A DNA stretch of 64,000 nt from Nematocida ironsii (GCA_001642415.1 LTDK01000041.1:29481-93480); one strand, 5' to 3'; positions 8,908 to 18,393 are shown, counted from the first letter of the stretch. The notes: generated by a model from the sequence alone, not told the origin. Made by a program: numbers and translations.

Positions 8908-10428
8908 TTATTTTTTTCTATTCTCTTCTGTTTCTTCTGTGAATTTTCTTTTCAAGCTGTCTTTCGGTGCAAAAAGGCTAAGAATTGGTGCAAGTGCTTT
9001 TTGTTTCATTGGAATTGCTTCGTATCTCATTTCACAGTCTTCTTCCTGTTCGTATGTTTCCAATGAACTTTTAAATTCAAGAACCGGTTTTTTAAGGTTC
9101 ATTTTCTTAGATGCATTTAATGGAAGCTTTACTGTTGAAAAATCTATTCCAATGAAAAACGCGCCAAATGCATAAGAATCATCTCCGCACTTTAATTCCT
9201 TTAAAAGTGGAACATTTTTACTTGTGACATCTTCTAATATGTATTTTTTAGGGAATGTATATGCGTACTCGATATTTTCAATATTCTCTAATTTCTGTGC
9301 AAACATTCTTACACGCGTTTCTGCAAATCCCATAAACCTAGAAAACTCCTTTGGATTATCGCACGCTAAGGCAATCATGAAATACGTCTTGTGTCTTGTG
9401 AAAAAATCAGTATCTTCGCATAACTGGTCTAATATCTTCATTGGATCCTTTTTATCCGCATTCTCTGAGAATATTGTGACCCCTCTTAAGAATTCTTTTT
9501 TCGCTACGAATAGTGTACTATTTGTTATATTATGTGTGGAGCAGAGTGGTGGGTAAACCGGGGTTATCACTGGCATTTTATCATTTTTATGCTGCGGATT
9601 AATCTTGGGGTTCCACACCTTTAAGTTATAATTACAATCTGGCACCTCTTTAATAATAACAGGCTGTGGCCATGGCCACTTTGAGAATACGTCAAAGAAT
9701 TTTTCAATTGTTTCAAATGTGTCAGCTCCTGGGTAGAGCTGACAAACTTTTGCAACGCATAATGCGTATGCCACACCTCCCATATACCCATACGAATGGC
9801 CATAAACCTGTCTTTTCTGTGCCCAGTACTTAATAAATCTCAGTGTTTTATGGAATGTGCTAATATTTGGTACTTGTGCAAGTATTTCATCTGTCACTCT
9901 GTTACCGTTTAAACTCAAAATACACTTTTCACTCATATGCTTTAACAGCTTATTATTCAACAAATCAATATTTGGAGAAATAGAAGGCAGATCGACCCGA
10001 GCAAATACTAAATCTATCGGGATGGTTTTTATCTTGAACTTTATCAGAGGAACAAACGTATTTGTTACTTTTGATATTTCTGTTATGTAATCCTTTGAAC
10101 ACAGCTCATCATAAAACGTTGTGAAGAATTCATTTCTGCTTACAAAATTGGGAACAACGCAAAGCGTGTCAATGTCTGCTCCGGATGAATGAACTCCAAG
10201 CCTGTAACTCCCGAAAGTAAATATTTTAGAAAGACTCTTTTTGTCTATTGGGATTTGATTCCTCTTAGCTATATCCATGATAAATTTATTAACTAAATTG
10301 CTAAGCATTCCCAGCACTCTTTCTCTTTGAATTGATTCACTCTCATCTTCAAAGAAACCCTTTGAGTGCAAGTATTCTACGACCTTCTCATCATTTGTTC
10401 TCTCCGTCTCTGTCTTAGTTATTTGCAT
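8908..10428 (-). CDS. PAP1: Poly(A) polymerase
   Basis: A nucleotidyltransferase with the canonical signature FTFGSYRLGVHSSGADIDTL. The two metal-binding Asp are residues 85 and 87, and the third is Asp139 in IPIDLVFARVD. The central domain (FIKYWAQKRQVYG, GYMGGVAYAL) and the C-terminal RNA-binding fold (IGIDFSTVKLPLNASKK) follow in family order. It adds the poly(A) tail to pre-mRNA 3' ends in the nucleus. The product is about 506 residues, shorter than yeast Pap1, and ends in a Lys/Arg-rich tail (LKRKFTEETEENRKK) that may help nuclear entry. I start at the ATG at 10428; the frame is open a little further but only with TTG. Confidence 0.96.
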   Translation of the reverse strand: MQITKTETERTNDEKVVEYLHSKGFFEDESESIQRERVLGMLSNLVNKFIMDIAKRNQIPIDKKSLSKIFTFGSYRLGVHSSGADIDTLCVVPNFVSRNEFFTTFYDELCSKDYITEISKVTNTFVPLIKFKIKTIPIDLVFARVDLPSISPNIDLLNNKLLKHMSEKCILSLNGNRVTDEILAQVPNISTFHKTLRFIKYWAQKRQVYGHSYGYMGGVAYALCVAKVCQLYPGADTFETIEKFFDVFSKWPWPQPVIIKEVPDCNYNLKVWNPKINPQHKNDKMPVITPVYPPLCSTHNITNSTLFVAKKEFLRGVTIFSENADKKDPMKILDQLCEDTDFFTRHKTYFMIALACDNPKEFSRFMGFAETRVRMFAQKLENIENIEYAYTFPKKYILEDVTSKNVPLLKELKCGDDSYAFGAFFIGIDFSTVKLPLNASKKMNLKKPVLEFKSSLETYEQEEDCEMRYEAIPMKQKALAPILSLFAPKDSLKRKFTEETEENRKK

Positions 10429-10452
10429 AAAAAACAAATAATTATATTATTT

Positions 10453-10908
10453 ATGGTGATGAGACAGGAGGAAACCCCCGCAAGCATTCTGTCAGAAATT
10501 AAAAAAGAAGTCCTCACAAATGCAGTGTACTACATTGATAGTAAATACCATGAGATAACAAAACGAAACCAATTAAAAAGAGATAAACACAGAAAAGCAC
10601 AAAATGCACTTGAAAGTGTAAACAATGAGCTAAATATGGTTATAAAAAGAATAAAAGAAGTAGAAGTAGAAATAAATAGACTTAAAGAAAGAATGTCAGT
10701 GGAGAGAGTAGAAGGCACAATTGATCTAAAATTACTATTAGAAAGAATTGTAGAGAACTCCAATAATTTACACTCACAGAAGATAATTACCCCTTCTTTC
10801 TATAATCATAATGTAATATATTCTGTTAACTTTGTTAATACAGAAATGTGCAGTATCACACAGAATAAAATAGATATTTTAGACAGAGTAAAGAATTCTT
10901 ATAGGTAA
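10453..10908 (+). CDS. Coiled-coil protein, unknown function
   Basis: About 151 residues from the ATG at 10453 (MVMRQEE). Residues 15-85 are rich in Lys/Glu with heptad-like Leu/Ile/Val spacing (ELNMVIKRIKEVEVEINRLKERM) and form a coiled coil. The C-terminal 60 residues (TIDLKLLLERIVENS, then a hydrophobic patch) look like a small helical cap. The order of coiled coil and short helical cap recalls ESCRT-I Vps23 core or Mediator-type subunits, but I cannot assign it. The start codon is only 24 bases from the divergent poly(A) polymerase start, so both share one short promoter interval. Confidence 0.65.
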   Translation: MVMRQEETPASILSEIKKEVLTNAVYYIDSKYHEITKRNQLKRDKHRKAQNALESVNNELNMVIKRIKEVEVEINRLKERMSVERVEGTIDLKLLLERIVENSNNLHSQKIITPSFYNHNVIYSVNFVNTEMCSITQNKIDILDRVKNSYR

Positions 10909-11220
10909 GAATGAATGAATAATATAAAATAATATTAAACCATCTATTATACAATTTATTACTGTACGCTTTTTAAATACTAAATATAACACAATATGTA
11001 ATAAATTATATATATATAATAAACAGTAAATATGTAGTAAATATACTATTACTTATAACACATTATGTAATAAGTACTATATATAACACATTATGTAATA
11101 TATTATAGTGTATACATTCTATATTCTGTATAAAGTATTTCCTACTGAATTCTGATTGGTTAATTCTGTGACTAAATTATTGGATAACCCTTCCTTATCT
11201 TTAGAATTCCTAAAATAGGG
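10909..11220. repeat. AT-rich spacer with degenerate copies of the TGTGTAATAAGT-type repeat
   Basis: Between about 10985 and 11110 the sequence repeats variants of AACACATTATGTAATAAGTA, a weaker form of the intergenic satellite found from 19.6 to 48.2 kb. No coding or RNA gene seen. Confidence 0.5.
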
Positions 11221-11889
11221 ATGGCTTCTTTAGCATTCAAGTTCATCCGAAGGATTGTAAATGTTTTATCGTTTATGCTGCTATTAGAAACAATTGTTAT
11301 TGCAGGGTATACGTACTGGTCGCGTACACTAAATAGATTAGAAGTGTTTATCTTTTCAACTAATGGTGAGGGAGGGTTCAGTTCAGTCACCGGGTATCTC
11401 ATTTGTTTTTCATTATTTATGGCACTTCTTTCATCAACAGCCGTTAACAGTAAAAGTAAATTTACGATTAAACTGGCTTTAGTATTTGGAGTGTTTTATT
11501 TTTTCTTCTCCGTCGCATGCTTTGCTTATATAAAATTCTCATACTTTACAAAATTAACTGATGCACTGTTCTATACGTCAAGTAAGTCACCAGAACAGCT
11601 GAGAACTCTTCTGGGTTTAATGGGCAGCAATAATTTAACAAATGATCCAAAAGAGCAATTGGATTATTTAGTTAATGTTGTTAATAATGAGCTTTGGTTA
11701 TTAATGGTTATGCTTACGTGTTCATATTCACTCGGTGGGTTTATAACTATATTTATGATTATGGGAGGAAATTGTAAGATAAGTAAGCCAAAGAGTAAGC
11801 CGGTTGAAGAGACGGAAATAGTTGTACAGCAAGTTGGGTTTACTGGTGGATCACTCAGAAATGGGATGAGCAGAAACTCTCGAGTGTAA
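11221..11889 (+). CDS. Four-helix membrane protein, unknown
   Basis: 222 residues with four hydrophobic segments at roughly 12-32, 58-78, 84-106 and 155-185. A soluble loop of about 45 residues between TM3 and TM4 contains TSSKSPEQLRTLL. The C-terminal 40 residues are cytosol-like and end GMSRNSRV. The topology resembles tetraspan proteins, but the Cys-Cys-Gly motif of tetraspanins is missing. No family is assigned. The reading frame is clean and ATG-started. Confidence 0.68.
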   Translation: MASLAFKFIRRIVNVLSFMLLLETIVIAGYTYWSRTLNRLEVFIFSTNGEGGFSSVTGYLICFSLFMALLSSTAVNSKSKFTIKLALVFGVFYFFFSVACFAYIKFSYFTKLTDALFYTSSKSPEQLRTLLGLMGSNNLTNDPKEQLDYLVNVVNNELWLLMVMLTCSYSLGGFITIFMIMGGNCKISKPKSKPVEETEIVVQQVGFTGGSLRNGMSRNSRV

Positions 11890-12501
11890 TAAACTATAAG
11901 GTAAATTTATTGTTGTATATTACATAGTATTTGTTATTTGTTACATGTTTCGGGTTACATCGAGGTATACTAAGAGAACTTAAACTAAATATAGAAATTG
12001 CTTATTAAATTCTTAATATTTATGCCTTTGTCAGCACATTACAAATAATAAATTAATTTTAATAGATCTGTTGAGTCTCTGTAGACACATGGCTACCATA
12101 CGTGTCTTAGCAATGGTATTGTGCCTTCAAGGTGTAATGAAATATAATTTATGAAGTGCTCATCATTTATAATCGGATTAGTACGCTAAGATCAAATAAT
12201 GGAAGCACTAAAATTATAAAATAGTTTCGGAAATTAATAAAAAACCGAATTAAAATGACCAATAAGAGTTCACATTTACAAGGAATAAGGGAAATCCTGC
12301 CATGTGTAAATAATAAAGTGCATTTTACACTAATATTCTAATAATTATATTTAATACTGGTGGTATCCCTAATTATATACCGTATATATTGTAAAGGATA
12401 AATAATAATTTTATTTATTATTTATTACGTATAATTAGCATTACATTAATTATTTATTAAATTTATAGGACAAGTACTTATAGAAATGAATTTTTTAGGT
12501 T
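11890..12501. other. 612-bp spacer holding a candidate structured RNA
   Basis: Begins AT-rich with a CGGGTTAC word at about 11950. Between 12060 and 12215 it becomes more GC-balanced and contains several hairpins: 12072-12089 (GTCT/AGAC stem), 12095-12117 (ACCAT/ATGGT) and 12156-12208 (GTGCT/AGCAC enclosing TTAG-TACG-CTAA). The rest is AT-rich spacer before GPI8. See the finding for this island. Confidence 0.4.
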
Positions 12502-13329
12502 ATGCTATTAAGTTTTATTCTTATATTTATTTACAGTGTATCCTGTAGTAATAAAGCCATTCTGATTAATTGCTCATGGCAGTACGAGAACTATAGGCAC
12601 TTCTCTAATGTAATTGCCTTACAGAGTATTTTAGAGTCAAATGGGTTTACTCCCAAAGACATTTCAGTATTTTCTAAGCAAGACTTATTGGATGATAAGC
12701 GAATGAGAGAGAAGCACATTAAGACTGACTATTTTACTTTGGAAAAGAACAAAAACTATACGCCAATATCCAGGAACACTTCTTATTTTGATATCTTAAA
12801 TATGATATCAGGAAATGACTCAATCCTTCTAAATACAAATGAGCACACAAATTTATTGATTTACATAACAGGGCATGGTGGTGATGGGTTTATTAAATAT
12901 TGTAATAGAACTTATTTATATAAGAATGACATAACAGATGCCTTAATAAACCTTCAGCGAATAAGAAAGCTTAAAAGTGTTTTATTTATTGCGGATACGT
13001 GCCAAGCAGATACTCTCATAGATAAAAGCAGACTGCCAGAAAATGTAACATTTGTTTCTACAAGTTTAAAGGGAGAGTCTTCTCACTCAACCACATTCAG
13101 TGAGAGATTAAACGTATTTCCAATTGATTTGTTTATAATGCATTTATACAAAATACATCAAGAGAAAAGAATTTTTAATGGGGTTGCCCTATCAGAATTT
13201 ATAAAATCAGAATTTCCTGAAGAGTTAGTCAAGTCTACTGTTACATTCACGGGTCCTAACGTTAATTTATACGACTTTGTCTTTCAAAGAAAAATAGCCC
13301 AAAATATCCCTGAGAATTTGTATTTATAA
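12502..13329 (+). CDS. GPI8: GPI-anchor transamidase catalytic subunit (caspase-like, Gpi8/PIG-K)
   Basis: A C13-family cysteine peptidase. An N-terminal signal sequence (residues 1-15) is followed by NKAILINCSWQYENYRH, the first strand typical of Gpi8. The catalytic His125 lies in YITGHGGDGFIKY and the catalytic Cys167 in FIADTCQADTL. The enzyme cuts the C-terminal signal of ER proteins and joins the new end to a glycosylphosphatidylinositol anchor. At 275 residues it is much shorter than yeast (about 411) and lacks a clear C-terminal membrane segment, so it may be fully luminal. Its stop codon lies two bases from the stop of the converging SNARE gene. GPI18 is also in this window. Confidence 0.93.
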   Translation: MLLSFILIFIYSVSCSNKAILINCSWQYENYRHFSNVIALQSILESNGFTPKDISVFSKQDLLDDKRMREKHIKTDYFTLEKNKNYTPISRNTSYFDILNMISGNDSILLNTNEHTNLLIYITGHGGDGFIKYCNRTYLYKNDITDALINLQRIRKLKSVLFIADTCQADTLIDKSRLPENVTFVSTSLKGESSHSTTFSERLNVFPIDLFIMHLYKIHQEKRIFNGVALSEFIKSEFPEELVKSTVTFTGPNVNLYDFVFQRKIAQNIPENLYL

Positions 13330-13331
13330 TT

Positions 13332-13889
13332 TTATACAATTCTTATTATAAAGTACATAATAATAAATATTAAAATAACAAATAGCAATAATAATATAAC
13401 TTGCCCAGTGCTTAAATTGTACCACTCCTTGCTTTCTAATGATAAAACACCTTTTTGTACTTGTTTTACATTATCTCTGACCCCAGTGGACACATTATCT
13501 ACAAACTTTTTACTATTTTCTAGCATTTGTCCAAAATTTTCTGCTTTTTTCTTTAAAATTTTACTGTGGTCAAGAATTGACATTGCAAGTTTTTCTGATT
13601 GCTCATCTCCCTTCACAATTTCCTCTCTTTTTTTTATTTTTATGCTTTCTGTTTTTTTTATATTTTCAATAATTTTTATTTTTTTTAGCTTAGAAATACC
13701 TGCACCTGTTGCTTTGTCTACTAATTCATTATACTCATTCACCAGGCTTTCTCTATCACTTTCCGTATATTCGTGTAGATATAAGTATAAACCAAGTAGT
13801 TTACTGTGAATATTATCGTTATCTTCTAAATGTTTCCTTTGTAATAATGTTTTTGTTTCCTTTAGCAGTAATTGAATTTCTTTGGTCAT
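13332..13889 (-). CDS. Tail-anchored SNARE-like protein (Use1-like)
   Basis: 185 residues, Lys/Glu-rich and helical. A SNARE-like heptad segment covers about residues 97-155 (KLAMSILDHSKILKKKAENFGQM and onward). A C-terminal hydrophobic anchor (VILLLLFVILIFIIMYFII) leaves only two or three residues in the lumen. The layout and the short linker before the anchor (ESKEWYNLS) resemble the ER Qc-SNARE Use1, used in Golgi-to-ER fusion. Sec20 or another SNARE cannot be excluded. The stop overlaps the 3' end region of GPI8, so the two transcripts must overlap. Confidence 0.55.
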   Translation of the reverse strand: MTKEIQLLLKETKTLLQRKHLEDNDNIHSKLLGLYLYLHEYTESDRESLVNEYNELVDKATGAGISKLKKIKIIENIKKTESIKIKKREEIVKGDEQSEKLAMSILDHSKILKKKAENFGQMLENSKKFVDNVSTGVRDNVKQVQKGVLSLESKEWYNLSTGQVILLLLFVILIFIIMYFIIRIV

Positions 13890-14666
13890 ACAAAAAAAAT
13901 AATTTTATTTACATAAATAATAAATATTGTGGGGTCAAATTGGGCTATTATCAATTATTAATAAATCTAGCCAATTAATAGAATAAACAGGAGAATATCT
14001 GTAATAGTACAATTTAATTGGATAATTATTAATTATAAAGTTGTTTATCCCCTGTTAAATAATTAAAACTCATTTGAATTTTTTATTATTCTTGTTTTAT
14101 ATAGCTTTAATTTCTGTATGTAACAGATCTATGTGACTTTGTATAAATGTATGTGGCTCTTACGTTGGGTATAATTCATCATGTGATAGAAACTAATAAT
14201 AATTATTAGTATATTTAGTAATTATAATAATAGTTCAGTATATAATATTACATATACTATAATTACTTATTAATATGGTTTAGTGTTTATTTCAATCCTA
14301 ATCCTGTCTTAGTATATAAGTATACGCGATTAGACTATTTTCTACTTATATCCTGTCTTATAATTCTGTCTTAGTATATAAGTATAAAAAAATAAATATG
14401 TTCATATAGAAAATATTTAAATATAGAAAATGAAAGGATTATTTATAAAGGAATAAAATACGACAGTAGAAATATAATAAAATATAAAAAGTATTATATA
14501 CGTATAAATACACATTTCATTTAGAAATAACAATTAATTAACTTTATTATACTGTACTATAAAGTTAAATCATAAAACAAGCCATATATTTAATAATAAT
14601 AAGTTAATATTTATATAATAAGTACTTGATGTGTTAATATTTGATTATTTATGTGGGTTTAGGGTG
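13890..14666. other. 777-bp spacer with a conserved non-coding element and direct repeats
   Basis: Very AT-rich. Two things stand out. A segment at 14122-14200 is clearly similar to 31443-31518 (listed separately). A 21-base direct repeat beginning CTGTCTTAGTATATAAG occurs at 14304-14324 and 14366-14386. No open frame is supported. Confidence 0.5.
14122..14200. other. Conserved non-coding element, copy 1
   Basis: Shares a long alignable stretch with 31443-31518: AACAG.TCTAT..GAC at the left, then TGTGGYTCTYAYGTTRGG and YATCATRTGATAGAAACYAAT at the right. Most differences in the right half are transitions. It lies about 470 bases beyond the stop of the minus-strand gene at 14667. No open frame crosses it. 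Strand and function are unknown; a small RNA or a regulatory site are both possible. Confidence 0.55.
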
Positions 14667-17600
14667 TTAATAAAGAACACTCATAATATTGTAGTGTAGG
14701 CCAAGTTTAGACTTTGTATAATTATTGTTTTTTATAGATATGTATATATTAGAAATATCTGAAACTTCAATTAGACGTATGTTTTGGTGTCTTTTTAAAT
14801 GTTTAATGTTCTCTTTTACTGCTGGGCTAAGCATATGATGCATTTCATTATGTTCACTAAACAATTCATCCATAAGAGCTTTCATTTCCGAGCAGATAAG
14901 AGGAATTGTAATACTCTCCTTTGCTTCAGATCTTGTATATATGCATAAACCATAACGAAGCATATCCTCTGATGGATGCTTTCTTTGAATCATTTTTAAG
15001 AATAGATATAAATCAATGAGTCGCGTCTTTTTATAGTTGTCATTGGCATTAGAAGGTTTAGAAGTTAGATTCAAGTGGTAGTTGATATATTCTCCTATAT
15101 TATGCTGCTGTTCTACATACCAAAATATCTTTACTTTATTCTTTCTAGGGCCCGTTTGCTTAACTTCCATGCTGTAACAGCCACAGTCTTCATACGGGAT
15201 CTTTAGACCTAGTATGTAGAAATCACTGTAGTAGTATATTTCACGTTTACATTTGTTGAGTAATTCTATAATTGTCATCTCTAGATCGTTTTTCTTAACT
15301 ATTGCATCCAACCAGTTAGAAAACTCAATAGAAACAGGATTCTTATAGTCACTATTTGGCATAATCTTAAATGTTTTCGACTTTAGAACATATGGACCAA
15401 AGTGTACTGCAGATGTCATTAGCTTAGGCAGAAAAATAGGAATTCGTGGAACATCATAATCTATCTTATAGTTATCAAATAACTTCTTTGCTTCTGCTTC
15501 ATTTTCTCTGTATGCTGCATTAATTGTCTCTGCATCAATAGGATTAAACTGTGCAAACACAAATTCAGTAGTTTTTATATTCTCTTTAATGTAGTAGAAT
15601 ACAACATCAAATCCATCATTGTACATTTCTTCTAGGGTTTTATCTATGTCACATATCTCATCGCTATTCTCAACTTTTCTTTTTTTAGCCTGACTCTTTT
15701 TAGGTTCAGGTATAATTATCAAAGACCATGTCTTATCCTTTCTATTGTATTTAAATGGATATATATCCTTATATAATTTACAATTAGATTTAATTTTAGA
15801 ATAAAATGTAAATTTAGCCTCCTCTAAAATATCACGAATTGTATGTATATGATGATACTTTATGATACCATTCTTTTTAGTCACAAAAAATGGAAGATGT
15901 AAAATGTACACACGGTGTGTGTTATTGTCTACAAGCTGAACATGATAATGCTTTGAAGATTCCAGCCACATCTCCTTTTTCCTAATATGGTCATGTTTTA
16001 CTATTTTTTTTTCTATTCTATCCAAGATTCTAATATTCTCTTCTTTATTAATATAGTCAAATGAAAGAATACACCTTTTTTTACTATGCGATGAAACAAC
16101 ATTCTTTCCTTGGTATAGATTACTATTACTTGGATGTATTTTTGTGTATTGTTTCATATATGGACAGAGACTTTCTTTTTTTTCAGAAGTAGAAGTATTG
16201 CTTATACGGGACTCAGTGTTTGTTTTATATAAATAAAAAGAATTCTTGTAGAAAAAAGTAAACGTATCATAAGTAAGCTTATACAATTCAATGTAACTAT
16301 ACGTATATATAGAAGGATTCAGTTCAATATTTAGTATTTCGGTGTATGCTGTTTTCATTATATTATGATCATTATGAACCTTTCCATATAAATATTTGAT
16401 AATACAGAATTTGTGGGCTATTTCTTTAGTTTTGAACACAAGAGGACTCGCCAGAATCTTTTGTTTTAGTAGATCAATATCCTCACATTTCATATAGAAA
16501 AGATCTTCATACACCTCAGGGAGGCATAGAATTGATAATAAGCCACGTTTTATATTCCAGTCTTGTTCTGTTTCTTCTGTTTCTTTTGTGTTATAAGAAG
16601 AGTACGCCATATTCTGGATTTTGTAAGCCATTAACATACTTTCTGCATGCCACAGAAGATTTATATTTCTTTTAGTATATATGGTACCAAGTGTAACTAA
16701 ATTTGGATCAGACTCTATTTTTATAACTTTGGATGAATCTCTTTTAGGAATATTATAACAACTGTTATATTTTCTGTTTAAATCTGAAATAATTCCAGTA
16801 TAATGGGACAGCTTGTAGCCTCTAAAGAGTTCATTTTCTACACGTGGATAACTAGATAAATAAATAATAGCCTTTACTTTCATAAATATATCATCTGAAC
16901 TAGCCATATGTAATGCTATCCATAAATTATTGTATATTCTAGTATTATTTTGTATGGCATTTTCAAAGCACAAAAATGGATCTTTTATATTATTTAGATT
17001 ATGATCAAAATAAAATGGAACAAAAGACATTTCTTGTTCTTGCTTCTTTTTTAACTGTTCTAGTTTATAATTATGTATAATTTCCACTAAATGAGTATAA
17101 TCATCTAAAGATTCAATAGAAGATGTTATAGATGCCAGTTTCCCAGAAGAAATAACAGTATTACGATCACCACATGATTTTCTTTTTCTAGATGTACTTG
17201 TACCAGGCCTATTCAGACTTTTTTTAGTTTTATGTATTTTTTTATTATTACTGTTACTCTGCATAGGTTGTGAATCGGGCACTAAGTTTGAAGGAATAAC
17301 ATCAGGTTCTTTACTACTACAAGCAAGTTCAGTACTATTTAATTCAGATGATAAGTGTAGTTCTGGAGTAGAATTTATATTTATAACGGATGGATTGCAT
17401 GTATTCTGTATTTGAGTATTATTCATAGTATCACTATGCGGTGTATTATCCAAAAAGTCATCAGGAAAGTCATATAAATTATACGTGTGGTTATATTCTT
17501 GTGTGTAATAATCAAAAGCATACGGATTATTCATAGAATCAAAATTGAATGGATTTAAAGATGATATCTCCATAAAGTCATCTGCTGTCGTATTGATGTT

Positions 17601-17828
17601 ATTAAAAGGATCATCTTGAGTATTATATGAATTATTTAGTTGTTCATTATTTTGAGCTATATCTTTAGAATTATTCATAGACTGCGTTGATGGTTGCACG
17701 TTCATCTCATTAGAAGCATAAACAAAAATGTCAAGTTTCTTTATATGCATTGTACACATCCATATATACATAAAAAGTAGTATAATTCTTGTTTTTTTGA
17801 TTTTCCAGGTTATCTTTGAAATTTCCAT
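14667..17828 (-). CDS. Large secreted protein with nuclear-localisation-like clusters, unknown family
   Basis: 1053 residues from the ATG at 17828. A hydrophobic N-terminal segment (about residues 12-27, RIILLFMYIWMCT) is a likely signal sequence. Next comes an Asn/Ser/Asp-rich disordered region to about residue 220 with many NN and MNN motifs and several N-glycosylation sequons. Basic clusters resembling nuclear-localisation signals occur at about residues 197-218 (KKIHKTKKS, SRKRKS) and in the centre (KKSQAKKRKVE). The remaining 800 residues look globular but match nothing I know. A signal sequence plus NLS-like clusters would fit a protein exported into the host cell nucleus; that is inference. 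A TTTCGGGATAT element lies 25 bases upstream of the ATG. Confidence 0.8.
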   Translation of the reverse strand: MEISKITWKIKKTRIILLFMYIWMCTMHIKKLDIFVYASNEMNVQPSTQSMNNSKDIAQNNEQLNNSYNTQDDPFNNINTTADDFMEISSLNPFNFDSMNNPYAFDYYTQEYNHTYNLYDFPDDFLDNTPHSDTMNNTQIQNTCNPSVININSTPELHLSSELNSTELACSSKEPDVIPSNLVPDSQPMQSNSNNKKIHKTKKSLNRPGTSTSRKRKSCGDRNTVISSGKLASITSSIESLDDYTHLVEIIHNYKLEQLKKKQEQEMSFVPFYFDHNLNNIKDPFLCFENAIQNNTRIYNNLWIALHMASSDDIFMKVKAIIYLSSYPRVENELFRGYKLSHYTGIISDLNRKYNSCYNIPKRDSSKVIKIESDPNLVTLGTIYTKRNINLLWHAESMLMAYKIQNMAYSSYNTKETEETEQDWNIKRGLLSILCLPEVYEDLFYMKCEDIDLLKQKILASPLVFKTKEIAHKFCIIKYLYGKVHNDHNIMKTAYTEILNIELNPSIYTYSYIELYKLTYDTFTFFYKNSFYLYKTNTESRISNTSTSEKKESLCPYMKQYTKIHPSNSNLYQGKNVVSSHSKKRCILSFDYINKEENIRILDRIEKKIVKHDHIRKKEMWLESSKHYHVQLVDNNTHRVYILHLPFFVTKKNGIIKYHHIHTIRDILEEAKFTFYSKIKSNCKLYKDIYPFKYNRKDKTWSLIIIPEPKKSQAKKRKVENSDEICDIDKTLEEMYNDGFDVVFYYIKENIKTTEFVFAQFNPIDAETINAAYRENEAEAKKLFDNYKIDYDVPRIPIFLPKLMTSAVHFGPYVLKSKTFKIMPNSDYKNPVSIEFSNWLDAIVKKNDLEMTIIELLNKCKREIYYYSDFYILGLKIPYEDCGCYSMEVKQTGPRKNKVKIFWYVEQQHNIGEYINYHLNLTSKPSNANDNYKKTRLIDLYLFLKMIQRKHPSEDMLRYGLCIYTRSEAKESITIPLICSEMKALMDELFSEHNEMHHMLSPAVKENIKHLKRHQNIRLIEVSDISNIYISIKNNNYTKSKLGLHYNIMSVLY

Positions 17829-18393
17829 ATTTTTCAAATTTAAACCAGTTTATATATCCCGAAATTTCAAATTAAAGAAGTACCCCTAATATGAAAATGT
17901 ATCACTTCATTGTACTAATAACACTGAATTCTTAAAAATTAATGATAATTTAAGTATTTGTATATTTAGATGTGACTTAAATCACACTCTCCTAAAACAG
18001 GAGATAGTATATACTTATATAAGTATTAGAATAAACTAATCATACTATTTATACACCAATAATATCCATACATAAATATATTTACTTTCTAAATTCATAC
18101 AATTAAATAATTTATATACCATACCATCGTATATTACTAATTATTAGTTTTTATCACATAATCAAGCATATATACTATTATACTCATACAATGTCGTATA
18201 TTTCTGGTTATATACGTATACATATAAAACAAGAATATTAAAAAATTATAAATGAGTTTATTAAATTATATACCATAGAATAAATAAAAGTATCCATTTA
18301 TTAATATAAAGTATGAAATAATCCATCTTAATAAGTATTATTATACTTATTCTTATACGTAATCAATTATTTATATTCTTGTATAATTATATT
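17829..18393. other. 565-bp AT-rich spacer with two adjacent hairpins
   Basis: The promoter-like TTTCGGGATAT (minus strand, 17854-17866) belongs to the gene at 17828. At 17971-17986 and 17988-18004 two perfect short hairpins follow each other directly (TGTGA/TCACA and TCTCCT/AGGAGA). The rest is simple AT-rich spacer. Confidence 0.45.
17854..17866 (-). promoter_or_regulatory. TTTCGGGATAT promoter-like motif
   Basis: On the minus strand the sequence reads AATTTCGGGATAT followed by ATAAAC, ending 25 bases before the ATG at 17828. It resembles the TTCGGGTTAT words found before other genes in this window and the GGG-type upstream motifs described for microsporidia. Assigning it as a promoter element is inference. 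Confidence 0.4.

Noticed and set aside
14304..14386. Direct repeats as transposon target-site duplications
   Set aside because: The two 21-base copies are only 41 bases apart and enclose no element; more likely local duplication.
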